From contig DIFH01000145.1 of assembly GCA_002427615.1 (NCBI GenBank), positions 1-40,908 of the forward strand: 40,908 bases of DNA. The letters run 5' to 3'. Positions 23,776 to 32,150 of the stretch are shown here, in pieces. Each line of letters opens with the position of its first letter. The first letter of the stretch is position 1. This DNA is from Paludibacter sp. UBA5753 (GTDB lineage: Bacteria > Bacteroidota > Bacteroidia > Bacteroidales > Paludibacteraceae). The translations under genes and the position numbers were made by a program. Under the pieces are notes generated by a model, which made no database searches, was not told where the DNA came from, and saw only the letters and a program-made list of their open reading frames with translations.

Positions 23776-24801
23776 ATGCAAAACAATAATCACATAGAAG
23801 AATTAATAATAAAATATTTTTCGAAAACCATAAGTGCCGAGGAAAAAAGTTTATTGCAAGCGTGGATAAACGAAAGTGCGGAGAATAAAAGATATTTTCA
23901 GGAAATACAAAATATATGGCACGTTTCACATCCTGCATTTCATCCCGAAGATATTGATTTAGACAAAGCCAAAACTAAAATACTCAACCAAATAGAACAT
24001 AAGCCATCAAAAAATATTTCGTTTATAGTTTGGTGGCAACGCGTTGCGGCTATTCTGATAGTGCCGGTGATGATGTTAATTGCATATCAGCTTTATAGTG
24101 ACTCCTTGTATAAATCTGATGTAGCTTACCAGGAAATCATTGCTCCATTGGGTATGAAGTCTAAAATTACTTTGCCTGATAGTTCTACTGTTTGGCTCAA
24201 CTCCGGTAGTAAGTTAAAATATCCCGTTGTATTCACTTCCGGTAAACGTAATGTGTATTTATCGGGTGAAGCGTTTTTCAAAGTTAATTCCGATAAAAGC
24301 CATCCGTTTGTAGTCTCGACCAATAATTTACAAGTTTCAGCTACCGGAACGGCTTTTAATATAGAATCTTATGCTAATGATACTATAACAGCGGTTACCT
24401 TGCTTGAAGGAGAAATTAATGTGCAAGTGGGCGAGATGAAATCTGAACATATTATGCCAAACCATCGTTTGGTATATAATAGTAAAAATAATAAGTATGA
24501 TATTGCCAAAACTGATGCAAAACATTGGTGCATTTGGAAAGATGGCATTCTGGCATTCAGAAACGAATCGCTCGAAAATGTATTTAAACGCATAGGCCGT
24601 ACTTATAATGTTGATATTGTAGTAAAGGACAAATCGGTAGGTCGACAACTTTACCGGGCAACTTTCGAAGGAGAGTCTCTGGACGAAATATTACGATTAT
24701 TAAAATTATCAGCACCCATCAAATATAAACGAAGCGGACGAGAGCAACAATCAGATAATGAGTTTAGTAAAGAACGGATCGAAGTATATAATGCCAATTA
24801 A
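23776..24801 (+). CDS. FecR-type anti-sigma factor
   Basis: This inner-membrane protein holds the sigma factor until a signal arrives from the SusC transporter. The 341-residue protein has a cytoplasmic N-terminal part with a helical sigma-binding region (residues 5-50, LIIKYFSKTISAEEKSLLQA) and one transmembrane helix (about 84-106). A periplasmic FecR domain follows (about 115-215, LPDSSTVWLNSGSKLKYP and GEAFFKV). A C-terminal DUF4974-like domain (about 257-332, LENVFKRIGRTYNVDI) completes it. The order sigma, fecR, susC on one strand, with an STN domain on the SusC, matches the classical trans-envelope signalling arrangement. A terminator follows. Confidence 0.95.
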   Translation: MQNNNHIEELIIKYFSKTISAEEKSLLQAWINESAENKRYFQEIQNIWHVSHPAFHPEDIDLDKAKTKILNQIEHKPSKNISFIVWWQRVAAILIVPVMMLIAYQLYSDSLYKSDVAYQEIIAPLGMKSKITLPDSSTVWLNSGSKLKYPVVFTSGKRNVYLSGEAFFKVNSDKSHPFVVSTNNLQVSATGTAFNIESYANDTITAVTLLEGEINVQVGEMKSEHIMPNHRLVYNSKNNKYDIAKTDAKHWCIWKDGILAFRNESLENVFKRIGRTYNVDIVVKDKSVGRQLYRATFEGESLDEILRLLKLSAPIKYKRSGREQQSDNEFSKERIEVYNAN

Positions 24802-24820
24802 AGGTTTATACACATAAATA

Positions 24821-24871
24821 AAATTCCATATTTGAATAAAAATAAAGATTCGAATGTGGAATTTTTTTTTT
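24821..24871 (+). terminator. Terminator after the anti-sigma gene
   Basis: AAATTCCATATTTGAAT (24821-24837) pairs with the segment 24848-24864 (two imperfect pairs) and runs into ten T residues. It separates the sigma/anti-sigma unit from the susC operon. Confidence 0.85.
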
Positions 24872-24920
24872 GAAACGTCTTAGATATAGAAAAGATAATA
24901 ATGGTACAATGTGTTTATCT

Positions 24921-25216
24921 TAACCCATTTTGCAGCTTTTAATATGTAAATCGTTGAATATCAAATATATTAACAACATAGAAGTTTATTTGGGCGCTAC
25001 AGATTTTTTCTAAATTTGATTTTCAATTGATTGAGTAAATATAGAAAGATTGTGATATTAAAAAATGATAATACAGGGCACTACAAAGCATTACGAAAAA
25101 TATACTTGTTGAATTTCAGAGATTTAGTGATTGTTTCTACTCTATTTAGCATAGAAAATCAACTATTTTAATCTATATTTAACCATTTCGGGTGTAGAGA
25201 GCTGCAAAAGGGGTTA
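24921..25216. repeat. Paired inverted 17-mers upstream of susC
   Basis: TAACCCATTTTGCAGCT (24921-24937) is inverted as AGCTGCAAAAGGGGTTA (25200-25216), with a single mismatch over 17 bases and a 262-base interval. The right copy lies 145 bases before the susC start, in the expected promoter region. They may be paired regulator sites or ends of a small mobile element; no flanking duplication is visible. The rest of 24872-25361 has no gene and no housekeeping-type promoter that I can recognise. Confidence 0.6.
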
Positions 25217-25361
25217 AAAATCAAAAATCACCTTAAAATTTAAATTGTTATGGATATATCTACCTAATTCCTGCTCAAAGTACGCAGTTTTTCTAACCGC
25301 CAATTCCTTTTTTCTTGTATTTTCTATCTCTTTCAATACAAATAACCTTTTTTAAATATTT

Positions 25362-28300
25362 ATGGAATCATTAGTAATGTGTAAATCAAATTTAAAATCA
25401 GGGATCGCATCAGGACAGCGACGTTTGGCGTTTGGTCTTATATTCTTGTTGTTTAGCTTTCTTCAGGTTTTAAGTTCTGAGCTTGCTGCTCAAACAGCCT
25501 CAGTAAGTCTCGATTTGAAGAACGTTCCCATGGAAGAAGTGCTGAATAATATTGAGACTAAAACCAGTTACCGTTTTTTGTATAATAAGCAGTTGGTCGA
25601 TGTTAACCGCAAAGTAACAGTGGTGTGCAATAAAAAGGACGTCATACAGGTGTTGATCGATATGCTTAAGGGTACCGATATCGGATTCAGCGTGAACGGA
25701 AAACAAATTGTACTCAGTAAGATTGAGAAACCGGATACACAGGTTCCCGTTAAGGTTTCGGGAGTTGTAACCGATGTTGCCGGAGAACCTATCATCGGTG
25801 CTTCTGTTCTGATAAAAGGAACAAAAATCGGAACAATAACCAATGTAAACGGACAATTTACAATTGAAATGCCTTATAAATCAGTTATCTCAATTTCATA
25901 TATTGGTTATAAAACACAAGAAATCACTGTTGTAAGTAAAAATGTGATTATAGTAAAGCTAATCGAAGATGTAGAAACGTTGGGTGAAGTTGTTGTAACA
26001 GCACTCGGTATCAGAAGAGAGGAAAAAGCTTTAGGTTACGCGGTTCAAGCCGTGAAAGGTGAAGGTCTTCAGACCGTGAAAGGTGTGGATATGGCTACGT
26101 CTCTGACAGGTAAAGTTGCCGGTTTACTTGTAAAAAACAGTACTGAATTTGCTCAGTCACCCGATATTCAGATTCGTGGAGAAAATCCACTTATAGTTAT
26201 AGATGGTGTACCGTACGGTAACATGAGTCTGAAGGATATTCCATCAGACGATATTGAAAACCTTAGTGTACTTAAAGGAGCCACAGCTTCAGCTCTTTAT
26301 GGTTATCGTGGAGCGGGAGGAGCTATTATGGTTACTACTAAAAAAGGAAACAGTAATAAAGGAATTGCTGTGTCATTGAATAGTGGTACGATGTATACTG
26401 TTGGATTTTTGGCAATTCCTGAACTTCAATCAACATTCGGGCGTGTTGTCAATACCGCTACAAATACATATTCAACAGGTGGAGACGGTTCTTGGGGTGT
26501 GCCTATGGACGGACGTGAGGTAATACAATGGGACCCAATTACAAAATCGTGGCAGGCGATGCCTTATTTACCCAGAGGTAAGGACAATTTTAAAAACTTT
26601 CTCGAACAAGGTTATGTTTTAAACAATAACGTGAATGTCGTTCAACAAGGTGAGTTTGGTAGTTTTAGGGCCTCGGCAACTTGGGTGAACAACAAAGGAC
26701 AATATCCTAATTCAGAATATAATAAATACACATATAGCATCGGAGGCGATATGAAAATTAATAAATTTTTATTGTCGTCAAGCATTTCATACAATAAACA
26801 AACGTCTCCAAATATCGGATTTAGCGGATATACCAGTTATGACCCGATGTACAGTATGCTGGTTTGGTCGGCAGCCGATTACGATGTAAGAGACTACAAA
26901 GATTATTGGTTGATTCCCAACGAATCACAAAACAACAGTTATACCGATTCGAGTAATAATCCTTATTTCGACCGATATCAGAGAACTCATAGTGTAAATA
27001 AGGATATTATGAACGGGACTTTATCCATAAATTATGACTTTACTTCATGGCTTAAAATATCGTTACGTTCTGGGTTTGATAACTATAGTGATCGTCAGGA
27101 TATAAGAGTGTCTAAAGGATCGTTGATAAGTGCTGGTTCTGCCACACTTATACCAAACGGAACTCAGGTTTGGGGTGAGTCGGCCAATGGTTCTTACAAT
27201 ACCGGTATAAGTCGTGGTTATAGCTTTAATAATGATTTGATTTTGTCTGGTAGTAAGACATTTGAAAAATTTAGTTTAGATGGTTTGTTCGGAGGGACGA
27301 TCTTTTACAAACAGGACGAAGGTATTGAAGCTAAAACTCAGAATGGACTTACAATACCAGGTTATTATTCTTTAAATGCTTCGGTAAGTCCTGCCGATGT
27401 AAGTTCTAACATCTATCGTCGTCAGGTAAACAGCTTGTACGGCCGTCTGGCTATGTCGTGGAATAACCTGATTTATGCTGAAGGTACAATGCGTAATGAC
27501 TGGAGTTCAACATTATCACAGTCAACCCGCTCTTACCTTTATCCATCAGTTTCAGGCAGTTTTGTGACCTCGGAATTATTGCCAAAAATGGACTGGCTTT
27601 CATTATGGAAACTTCGTGGCTCATGGACTACTTCAAAAACTCCCGCCGATGTATATGCTATTAATTCGGTTTATACCATTACTAACAGTGCATGGGGAAG
27701 TCTGAGTTCTGCAGCCTATCCGGAGAGTATACGTAGTTCAGTTGTAATGCCTGAATCATCCGAAACTTTTGAAATAGGAACAGCCATTAATTTATTCACC
27801 AACAGAGCCTCAATAGATTTTTCTTATTATTCTAAACGTATGTACGATGGTCTGACATGGGGGGGGATTAGTTCCGCTTCGGGCTTTACAAGTAATTATG
27901 TCAACACAGAAGAAGAAATTACGCGCAAAGGTCTTGAAATTACAGCCAATGTTTCACCCATCAAAACCAAAGACTGGCAATGGGATGTGTCTGTAAACTG
28001 GTCGAAATATGCACGCTATTACACAAAATTAGATCCACTTTATTCAAAAGATAAACCATGGGTAAAAGTAGGTGAAAGAGCTGATGCTTATGTGCTGTAT
28101 GATTATTTGCGTGATCCTGATGGGAATATTATTCATAATGCAGGTAAGCCACTTTATTCGGACTATACTTCGAAGTTTGGATATTCAGACCCTGACTGGA
28201 TTTGGGGATTGAATTCAACCTTAAGATATAAAAATTTCCAGTTCGCCATTTCGATGGATGGAAGGGTAGGTGGTTTAACTCAGACAATAACTGAAATGTA

Positions 28301-28778
28301 TATGTGGCGTGCCGGTTCACATCCTAATTCTGTAGTGCCTGAAAGATATCTGGATGCAACAGTTGGTGGGAATAATTATATTGGTAGCGGTGTGAAAGTT
28401 GTTTCAGGAACAGCTACTTACGATACTTACGGCAATATTACGAGCGATACAAGAGTATTCGCAACCAACGATGTAGCTACAACATACGAAACGTATATAA
28501 ACACTTTGCATAAAGGAACAGCATGGGGTGGCGCTGCTTCTCCTATTGATGTTTATTCCACCACTTTTCTGAAAATTCGCGAAATGTCCCTGACTTATAC
28601 TTTGCCTAAAGATATTTGTACAAAAATATATACCAAAGGTGTATCGGTGTCGGCGGTTGGTCAAAATATATTTTTATGGTCGAAACAATTTAAGTATTCC
28701 GACCCGGATGGAGGTACCGATAACTTCAGTGACCCATCTATCAGATATGTAGGTTTCAATGTAAAAGTAAACTTTTAA
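25362..28778 (+). CDS. SusC-type TonB-dependent outer-membrane transporter with STN domain
   Basis: This transporter imports oligosaccharides across the outer membrane using TonB energy, with the SusD-like lipoprotein as a lid. The 1138-residue protein has a signal peptide (to about residue 44, ending SELAAQ). An STN signalling domain follows (about 46-120, SVSLDLKNVPMEEVLNNIET). A carboxypeptidase-like beta-sandwich (about 130-205, VSGVVTDVAGEPIIGASVLI) is next. A TonB-box-like segment and plug (about 212-330, LKGATASALYGYRGAGGAIM) lead to a long beta-barrel ending in GFNVKVNF with terminal phenylalanine. The STN domain is the part that talks to FecR, consistent with the upstream sigma/anti-sigma pair. 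Translation starts at 25362 or at the in-frame ATG 25377. susD follows after 54 bases. Confidence 0.96.
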   Translation: MESLVMCKSNLKSGIASGQRRLAFGLIFLLFSFLQVLSSELAAQTASVSLDLKNVPMEEVLNNIETKTSYRFLYNKQLVDVNRKVTVVCNKKDVIQVLIDMLKGTDIGFSVNGKQIVLSKIEKPDTQVPVKVSGVVTDVAGEPIIGASVLIKGTKIGTITNVNGQFTIEMPYKSVISISYIGYKTQEITVVSKNVIIVKLIEDVETLGEVVVTALGIRREEKALGYAVQAVKGEGLQTVKGVDMATSLTGKVAGLLVKNSTEFAQSPDIQIRGENPLIVIDGVPYGNMSLKDIPSDDIENLSVLKGATASALYGYRGAGGAIMVTTKKGNSNKGIAVSLNSGTMYTVGFLAIPELQSTFGRVVNTATNTYSTGGDGSWGVPMDGREVIQWDPITKSWQAMPYLPRGKDNFKNFLEQGYVLNNNVNVVQQGEFGSFRASATWVNNKGQYPNSEYNKYTYSIGGDMKINKFLLSSSISYNKQTSPNIGFSGYTSYDPMYSMLVWSAADYDVRDYKDYWLIPNESQNNSYTDSSNNPYFDRYQRTHSVNKDIMNGTLSINYDFTSWLKISLRSGFDNYSDRQDIRVSKGSLISAGSATLIPNGTQVWGESANGSYNTGISRGYSFNNDLILSGSKTFEKFSLDGLFGGTIFYKQDEGIEAKTQNGLTIPGYYSLNASVSPADVSSNIYRRQVNSLYGRLAMSWNNLIYAEGTMRNDWSSTLSQSTRSYLYPSVSGSFVTSELLPKMDWLSLWKLRGSWTTSKTPADVYAINSVYTITNSAWGSLSSAAYPESIRSSVVMPESSETFEIGTAINLFTNRASIDFSYYSKRMYDGLTWGGISSASGFTSNYVNTEEEITRKGLEITANVSPIKTKDWQWDVSVNWSKYARYYTKLDPLYSKDKPWVKVGERADAYVLYDYLRDPDGNIIHNAGKPLYSDYTSKFGYSDPDWIWGLNSTLRYKNFQFAISMDGRVGGLTQTITEMYMWRAGSHPNSVVPERYLDATVGGNNYIGSGVKVVSGTATYDTYGNITSDTRVFATNDVATTYETYINTLHKGTAWGGAASPIDVYSTTFLKIREMSLTYTLPKDICTKIYTKGVSVSAVGQNIFLWSKQFKYSDPDGGTDNFSDPSIRYVGFNVKVNF

Positions 28779-28832
28779 AACATGGATTCATAAAAAAGGA
28801 ATGCTATTTTATAACTTTAATAACTAACACAA

Positions 28833-30359
28833 ATGAAAAAACTAAATAGATTTATTGCAATTGGAAGTTCTTTCCTGATTTTCCTAATGGTCGGTTGCAG
28901 TCAATTCGAAGATATAAATACAAATCCCGATGCTACAACAACTGTAAGTGCATCTCTTTTGTGTACAAAGGTAGTATTAAGAACTTGTGTATACAGTGGT
29001 GATGCAAAGAGTTTTATCTCTGCAAATGCTTTGCCAAAATATGTTGGTTATGCCAATGAAGGTCAGATGGAAACGCAATACAATAAACTTGGCAGCAGTA
29101 GTTTTGGTGCAATGACGATTTTGCCTAACATCGATCAAATGTTAGAGTCGGCTAAAGGAAGTGTGCTTGAAGATTCTTATAAAGGAGTCGCAAAGTTTGC
29201 TCGCGCCTATATGTTTTTCCGATTAACTATGGAAATGGGCGATATACCTTACAGCGAAACAGGTAAAGGTGAGATCGGACTTTTCAAACCAAAATATGAC
29301 AGTCAGGAAGAAATTTTCATAGATATTTTAGATGAGCTTAAAGAAGCTGATCAGTATTTTGCCAATGGTAGAACTTTCACAGGTGACCCGACACCTTATG
29401 CCGGTAATCCGGTCAAATGGCGTAAAGCAACCAATGCCCTTGCGCTGAAGATTCTGATGACTTTGAGTAAAAAAGAAAATGTAGCTTCGCTTGATATCAA
29501 AAACCGTTTTGCTGAAATTGTTGCTTCTGGTAACTTGTTGGAATCATCCACTGGTTATTTTGGATTGGCATATTCAACACAAAATAAGCACCCTCTGTCA
29601 GGAACGAGTAATTTGTTTACAAGCAGAACTATTATAAGTTCATTACTTATGGACAATTTGAAAAAATTGAATGACAGACGTTTGTTCTATTACGCAGAAC
29701 CAGCTGCTGCCAAAATTTCGGCCGGAAAAGCACAATCGGATACTGCTGCTTATGTAGGTGTAGATGTTTCGATGGATTATGCTGCCATGAATGCAGGACA
29801 CAGCGCAAATAAATACTCACTGTTGAACAAACGGTATTTGACCGAAGCAGCCTGCGAACCCCGTATGTTGTTGACTTATGGCGAGCAACAGTTGATACTG
29901 GCCGAAGCGAGGGTTCGAGGATGGATTACTACCGAAACAGCACAGACCTATTATCAGCAGGGCGTTAAATCGGCTCTTGCTGCTATTATGGCAACAAAAT
30001 CAACTTATGCTCATACAAAACCAATAGATCAGACATATATCGATAATTATTTTACCGGAGAAGCAGCTTTCAAAACTTCTGTTGATGACCAACTGAAACA
30101 AATCTGGATGCAACGTTATTTTCTGAACTTCATGCAGGATGCTGAATACAGCTATTTTGAATATCGCAGGAATGCATATCCGGTATTTCCCATCAATCCG
30201 GCAACCAATCTGAATGAAAATAACAAATTCGGACTACCGTTACGTTGGACATATCCGAATTCGGAAACAGACTATAATCGCGATAATTTGATTGAAGCAT
30301 TAAACAGACAATTTGATGGATACGATGAAATAAATAAAGTAATGTGGATATTAAAGTAA
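28833..30359 (+). CDS. SusD/RagB-type glycan-binding outer-membrane lipoprotein
   Basis: This surface lipoprotein captures the glycan and closes over the SusC barrel. The 508-residue protein has a lipobox ending at C22 (FLMVGC). The sequence that follows, EDINTNPDATTTVSASLL, is the start of the SusD-like type 2 subfamily. The alpha-helical TPR-like core includes VAKFARAYMFFRLTMEMGDI and YGEQQLILAEARVRG, the conserved segment before the C-terminal YRRNAYPVFPINPATN part. The partner susC is immediately upstream. Substrate cannot be read from the protein alone; the downstream GH16 and GH3 genes suggest beta-glucan. Confidence 0.95.
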   Translation: MKKLNRFIAIGSSFLIFLMVGCSQFEDINTNPDATTTVSASLLCTKVVLRTCVYSGDAKSFISANALPKYVGYANEGQMETQYNKLGSSSFGAMTILPNIDQMLESAKGSVLEDSYKGVAKFARAYMFFRLTMEMGDIPYSETGKGEIGLFKPKYDSQEEIFIDILDELKEADQYFANGRTFTGDPTPYAGNPVKWRKATNALALKILMTLSKKENVASLDIKNRFAEIVASGNLLESSTGYFGLAYSTQNKHPLSGTSNLFTSRTIISSLLMDNLKKLNDRRLFYYAEPAAAKISAGKAQSDTAAYVGVDVSMDYAAMNAGHSANKYSLLNKRYLTEAACEPRMLLTYGEQQLILAEARVRGWITTETAQTYYQQGVKSALAAIMATKSTYAHTKPIDQTYIDNYFTGEAAFKTSVDDQLKQIWMQRYFLNFMQDAEYSYFEYRRNAYPVFPINPATNLNENNKFGLPLRWTYPNSETDYNRDNLIEALNRQFDGYDEINKVMWILK

Positions 30360-30418
30360 TTACAGTAAAAAAATGAAACTTAAATAAATTATTAATTGTA
30401 ACTCAAAAATTTAGTATT

Positions 30419-32047
30419 ATGAAAACGAAACGATTACTCCTTTTTATGATTATTTCGGTGTTTACAGTAGCTACTGTAGGTGCAACTATTCCTCAACCGG
30501 TTGGTTTATGGACTTTCGATGAATTAAATAACTTATTCAAGGCAACAATTGGAAATGTACTTGTTCCGACCGATGATGCCAGTGGCTATGTTCAGACTTT
30601 TGGTCCTTATGATGGAAAGAATGCAGTTTTGACTCATCGGGGTAATGGATTTGCAATGGATCATGGTATTGCGCCAAATGGCGGTGGTACCCGCGTTAAT
30701 GATTACACTATTGAATGGGATATTATGGTTCCTGATTTTGCACTGTATAGATCTTTAATTCAAAATGGCGCTATGAATGAAGGAGATGGGGATGTTTTTA
30801 TAAAAAACAATACCGGAGTTATTGGAACAACGACTATGGGTTGGACATCGAATATGTTAGTGCCCGGTACCTGGTATCGTATAGTATTATCCATTCAGGC
30901 AGGCTCCTTTGCTCGTATATATGTTGATGGAGTTCTCTGGAAAGAAGGAAATGCTCCGGCAGTCGACAGTCGTTTTAGTTTAGCACCTGTTGTGCATTTA
31001 TTTGGAGATGATGATGCCGAAAATCCGGAGTTATCTTGTTCAAGAGTCGCAATTTGGAATACACCTCTTACATCAGAACAAATAGCAGAGTTAGGTAATG
31101 CAACAACTCCCAGTACATCTATGCCCGTAAGAAAAGGACTTTGGCAATTTGACGATTCAAGTAATCTGATGAAAGCAACAATTGGTACAGACCTGGTTTT
31201 AACAGGAACACAAACTGCTGTTGCCGGACCTACTGAAACCAATCATGCAACGATGGTTCCGCTTGGAAGTTATTTGACAATGAGCCATGGAATGAGTCCT
31301 AATTTAGCTGGTACTTTTGTAAACGAATGGACTTTACAGGTTGACTTCTCTATCCCTAAAACTGAAACATGGTATTCATTCTTCCAGACAGGTGCTCTTA
31401 CAGAAGATGCTGATTTATTTGTCGCAAGCAGTGGGAACTCTTCTGGTCGTGTGGCTAATTCAATCGGAACAGCTCAAACGGGTTATTCAACCAATACATT
31501 AGTCGCTAATACATGGTACCGGATGCTTGTATCAGTTAAGAACGATGAATTTTTCAGAGTTTATATCGATGGTATGTTGTGGTTAGAAGCTCCGTCACAG
31601 GGAATAGATGGAAGATGGGGACTTGATAACGTACTTCAGATATTTCAGGATAATGATGGCGATGATGGAGATATTAATTGCTCAGAATTGGGAATATGGG
31701 ATGTTGCCTTAACAGCCGATCAGGCGCTTCAGTTAGGAAATGCAACAAATTCTGTATCAGGTTTGAGAAACGTAACCATAAGCAAAACTGCAGATTTGGG
31801 ACAAAATTATCCTAATCCATTCTCACAGATTACAACTTTCCCGTATCAGGTAAGAGAAACCGGAAACGTAAGTTTTCATATTCTTGATGTTACCGGCAAG
31901 GAAATACAAGTAGTAAACGAAGGACTGAAATCTGCTGGAGTTTATAAACTTCAGTTTAATTCCAACAAATTGACAAATGGATTTTATTATGTACAAATGT
32001 TTGTTGGAAACCTTATGAGTACTCGTAAAATAATTGTTGCTCACTAA
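30419..32047 (+). CDS. Secreted protein with two LamG-like domains and T9SS sorting tail
   Basis: This 542-residue protein has a signal peptide (1-22). Two LamG/concanavalin-like jelly-roll domains occupy about 25-225 and 236-445. They are clearly repeats of each other (GLWTFDELNNLFKATIG versus GLWQFDDSSNLMKATIG). A C-terminal type A T9SS sorting domain covers about 462-542 (NYPNPFSQITTFPYQV, ending STRKIIVAH). It should be exported across the outer membrane and anchored or released at the surface. No catalytic residues are evident, so it is probably a surface glycan-binding protein filling the SusE/F-like slot after susD. The first LamG of the next gene is a third copy of the same module. 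Confidence 0.88.
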   Translation: MKTKRLLLFMIISVFTVATVGATIPQPVGLWTFDELNNLFKATIGNVLVPTDDASGYVQTFGPYDGKNAVLTHRGNGFAMDHGIAPNGGGTRVNDYTIEWDIMVPDFALYRSLIQNGAMNEGDGDVFIKNNTGVIGTTTMGWTSNMLVPGTWYRIVLSIQAGSFARIYVDGVLWKEGNAPAVDSRFSLAPVVHLFGDDDAENPELSCSRVAIWNTPLTSEQIAELGNATTPSTSMPVRKGLWQFDDSSNLMKATIGTDLVLTGTQTAVAGPTETNHATMVPLGSYLTMSHGMSPNLAGTFVNEWTLQVDFSIPKTETWYSFFQTGALTEDADLFVASSGNSSGRVANSIGTAQTGYSTNTLVANTWYRMLVSVKNDEFFRVYIDGMLWLEAPSQGIDGRWGLDNVLQIFQDNDGDDGDINCSELGIWDVALTADQALQLGNATNSVSGLRNVTISKTADLGQNYPNPFSQITTFPYQVRETGNVSFHILDVTGKEIQVVNEGLKSAGVYKLQFNSNKLTNGFYYVQMFVGNLMSTRKIIVAH

Positions 32048-32071
32048 TCTGATTCGTATAAAAGAATTATT

Positions 32072-32103
32072 AAAGGGTGCTTCAAAAAAATGGAGCACCC
32101 TTT
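32072..32103 (+). terminator. Hairpin between the LamG gene and the phosphatase gene
   Basis: AAAGGGTGCT (32072-32081) pairs perfectly with AGCACCCTTT (32094-32103), followed by TTAATAAAT rather than a long T-run. It may be a weak terminator or attenuator that lowers expression of the distal genes, or an RNA-stabilising end. Confidence 0.55.
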
Positions 32104-32150
32104 TAATAAATAAACAAACAATTAACACCAATTAAAATTTCAGAACTGGA

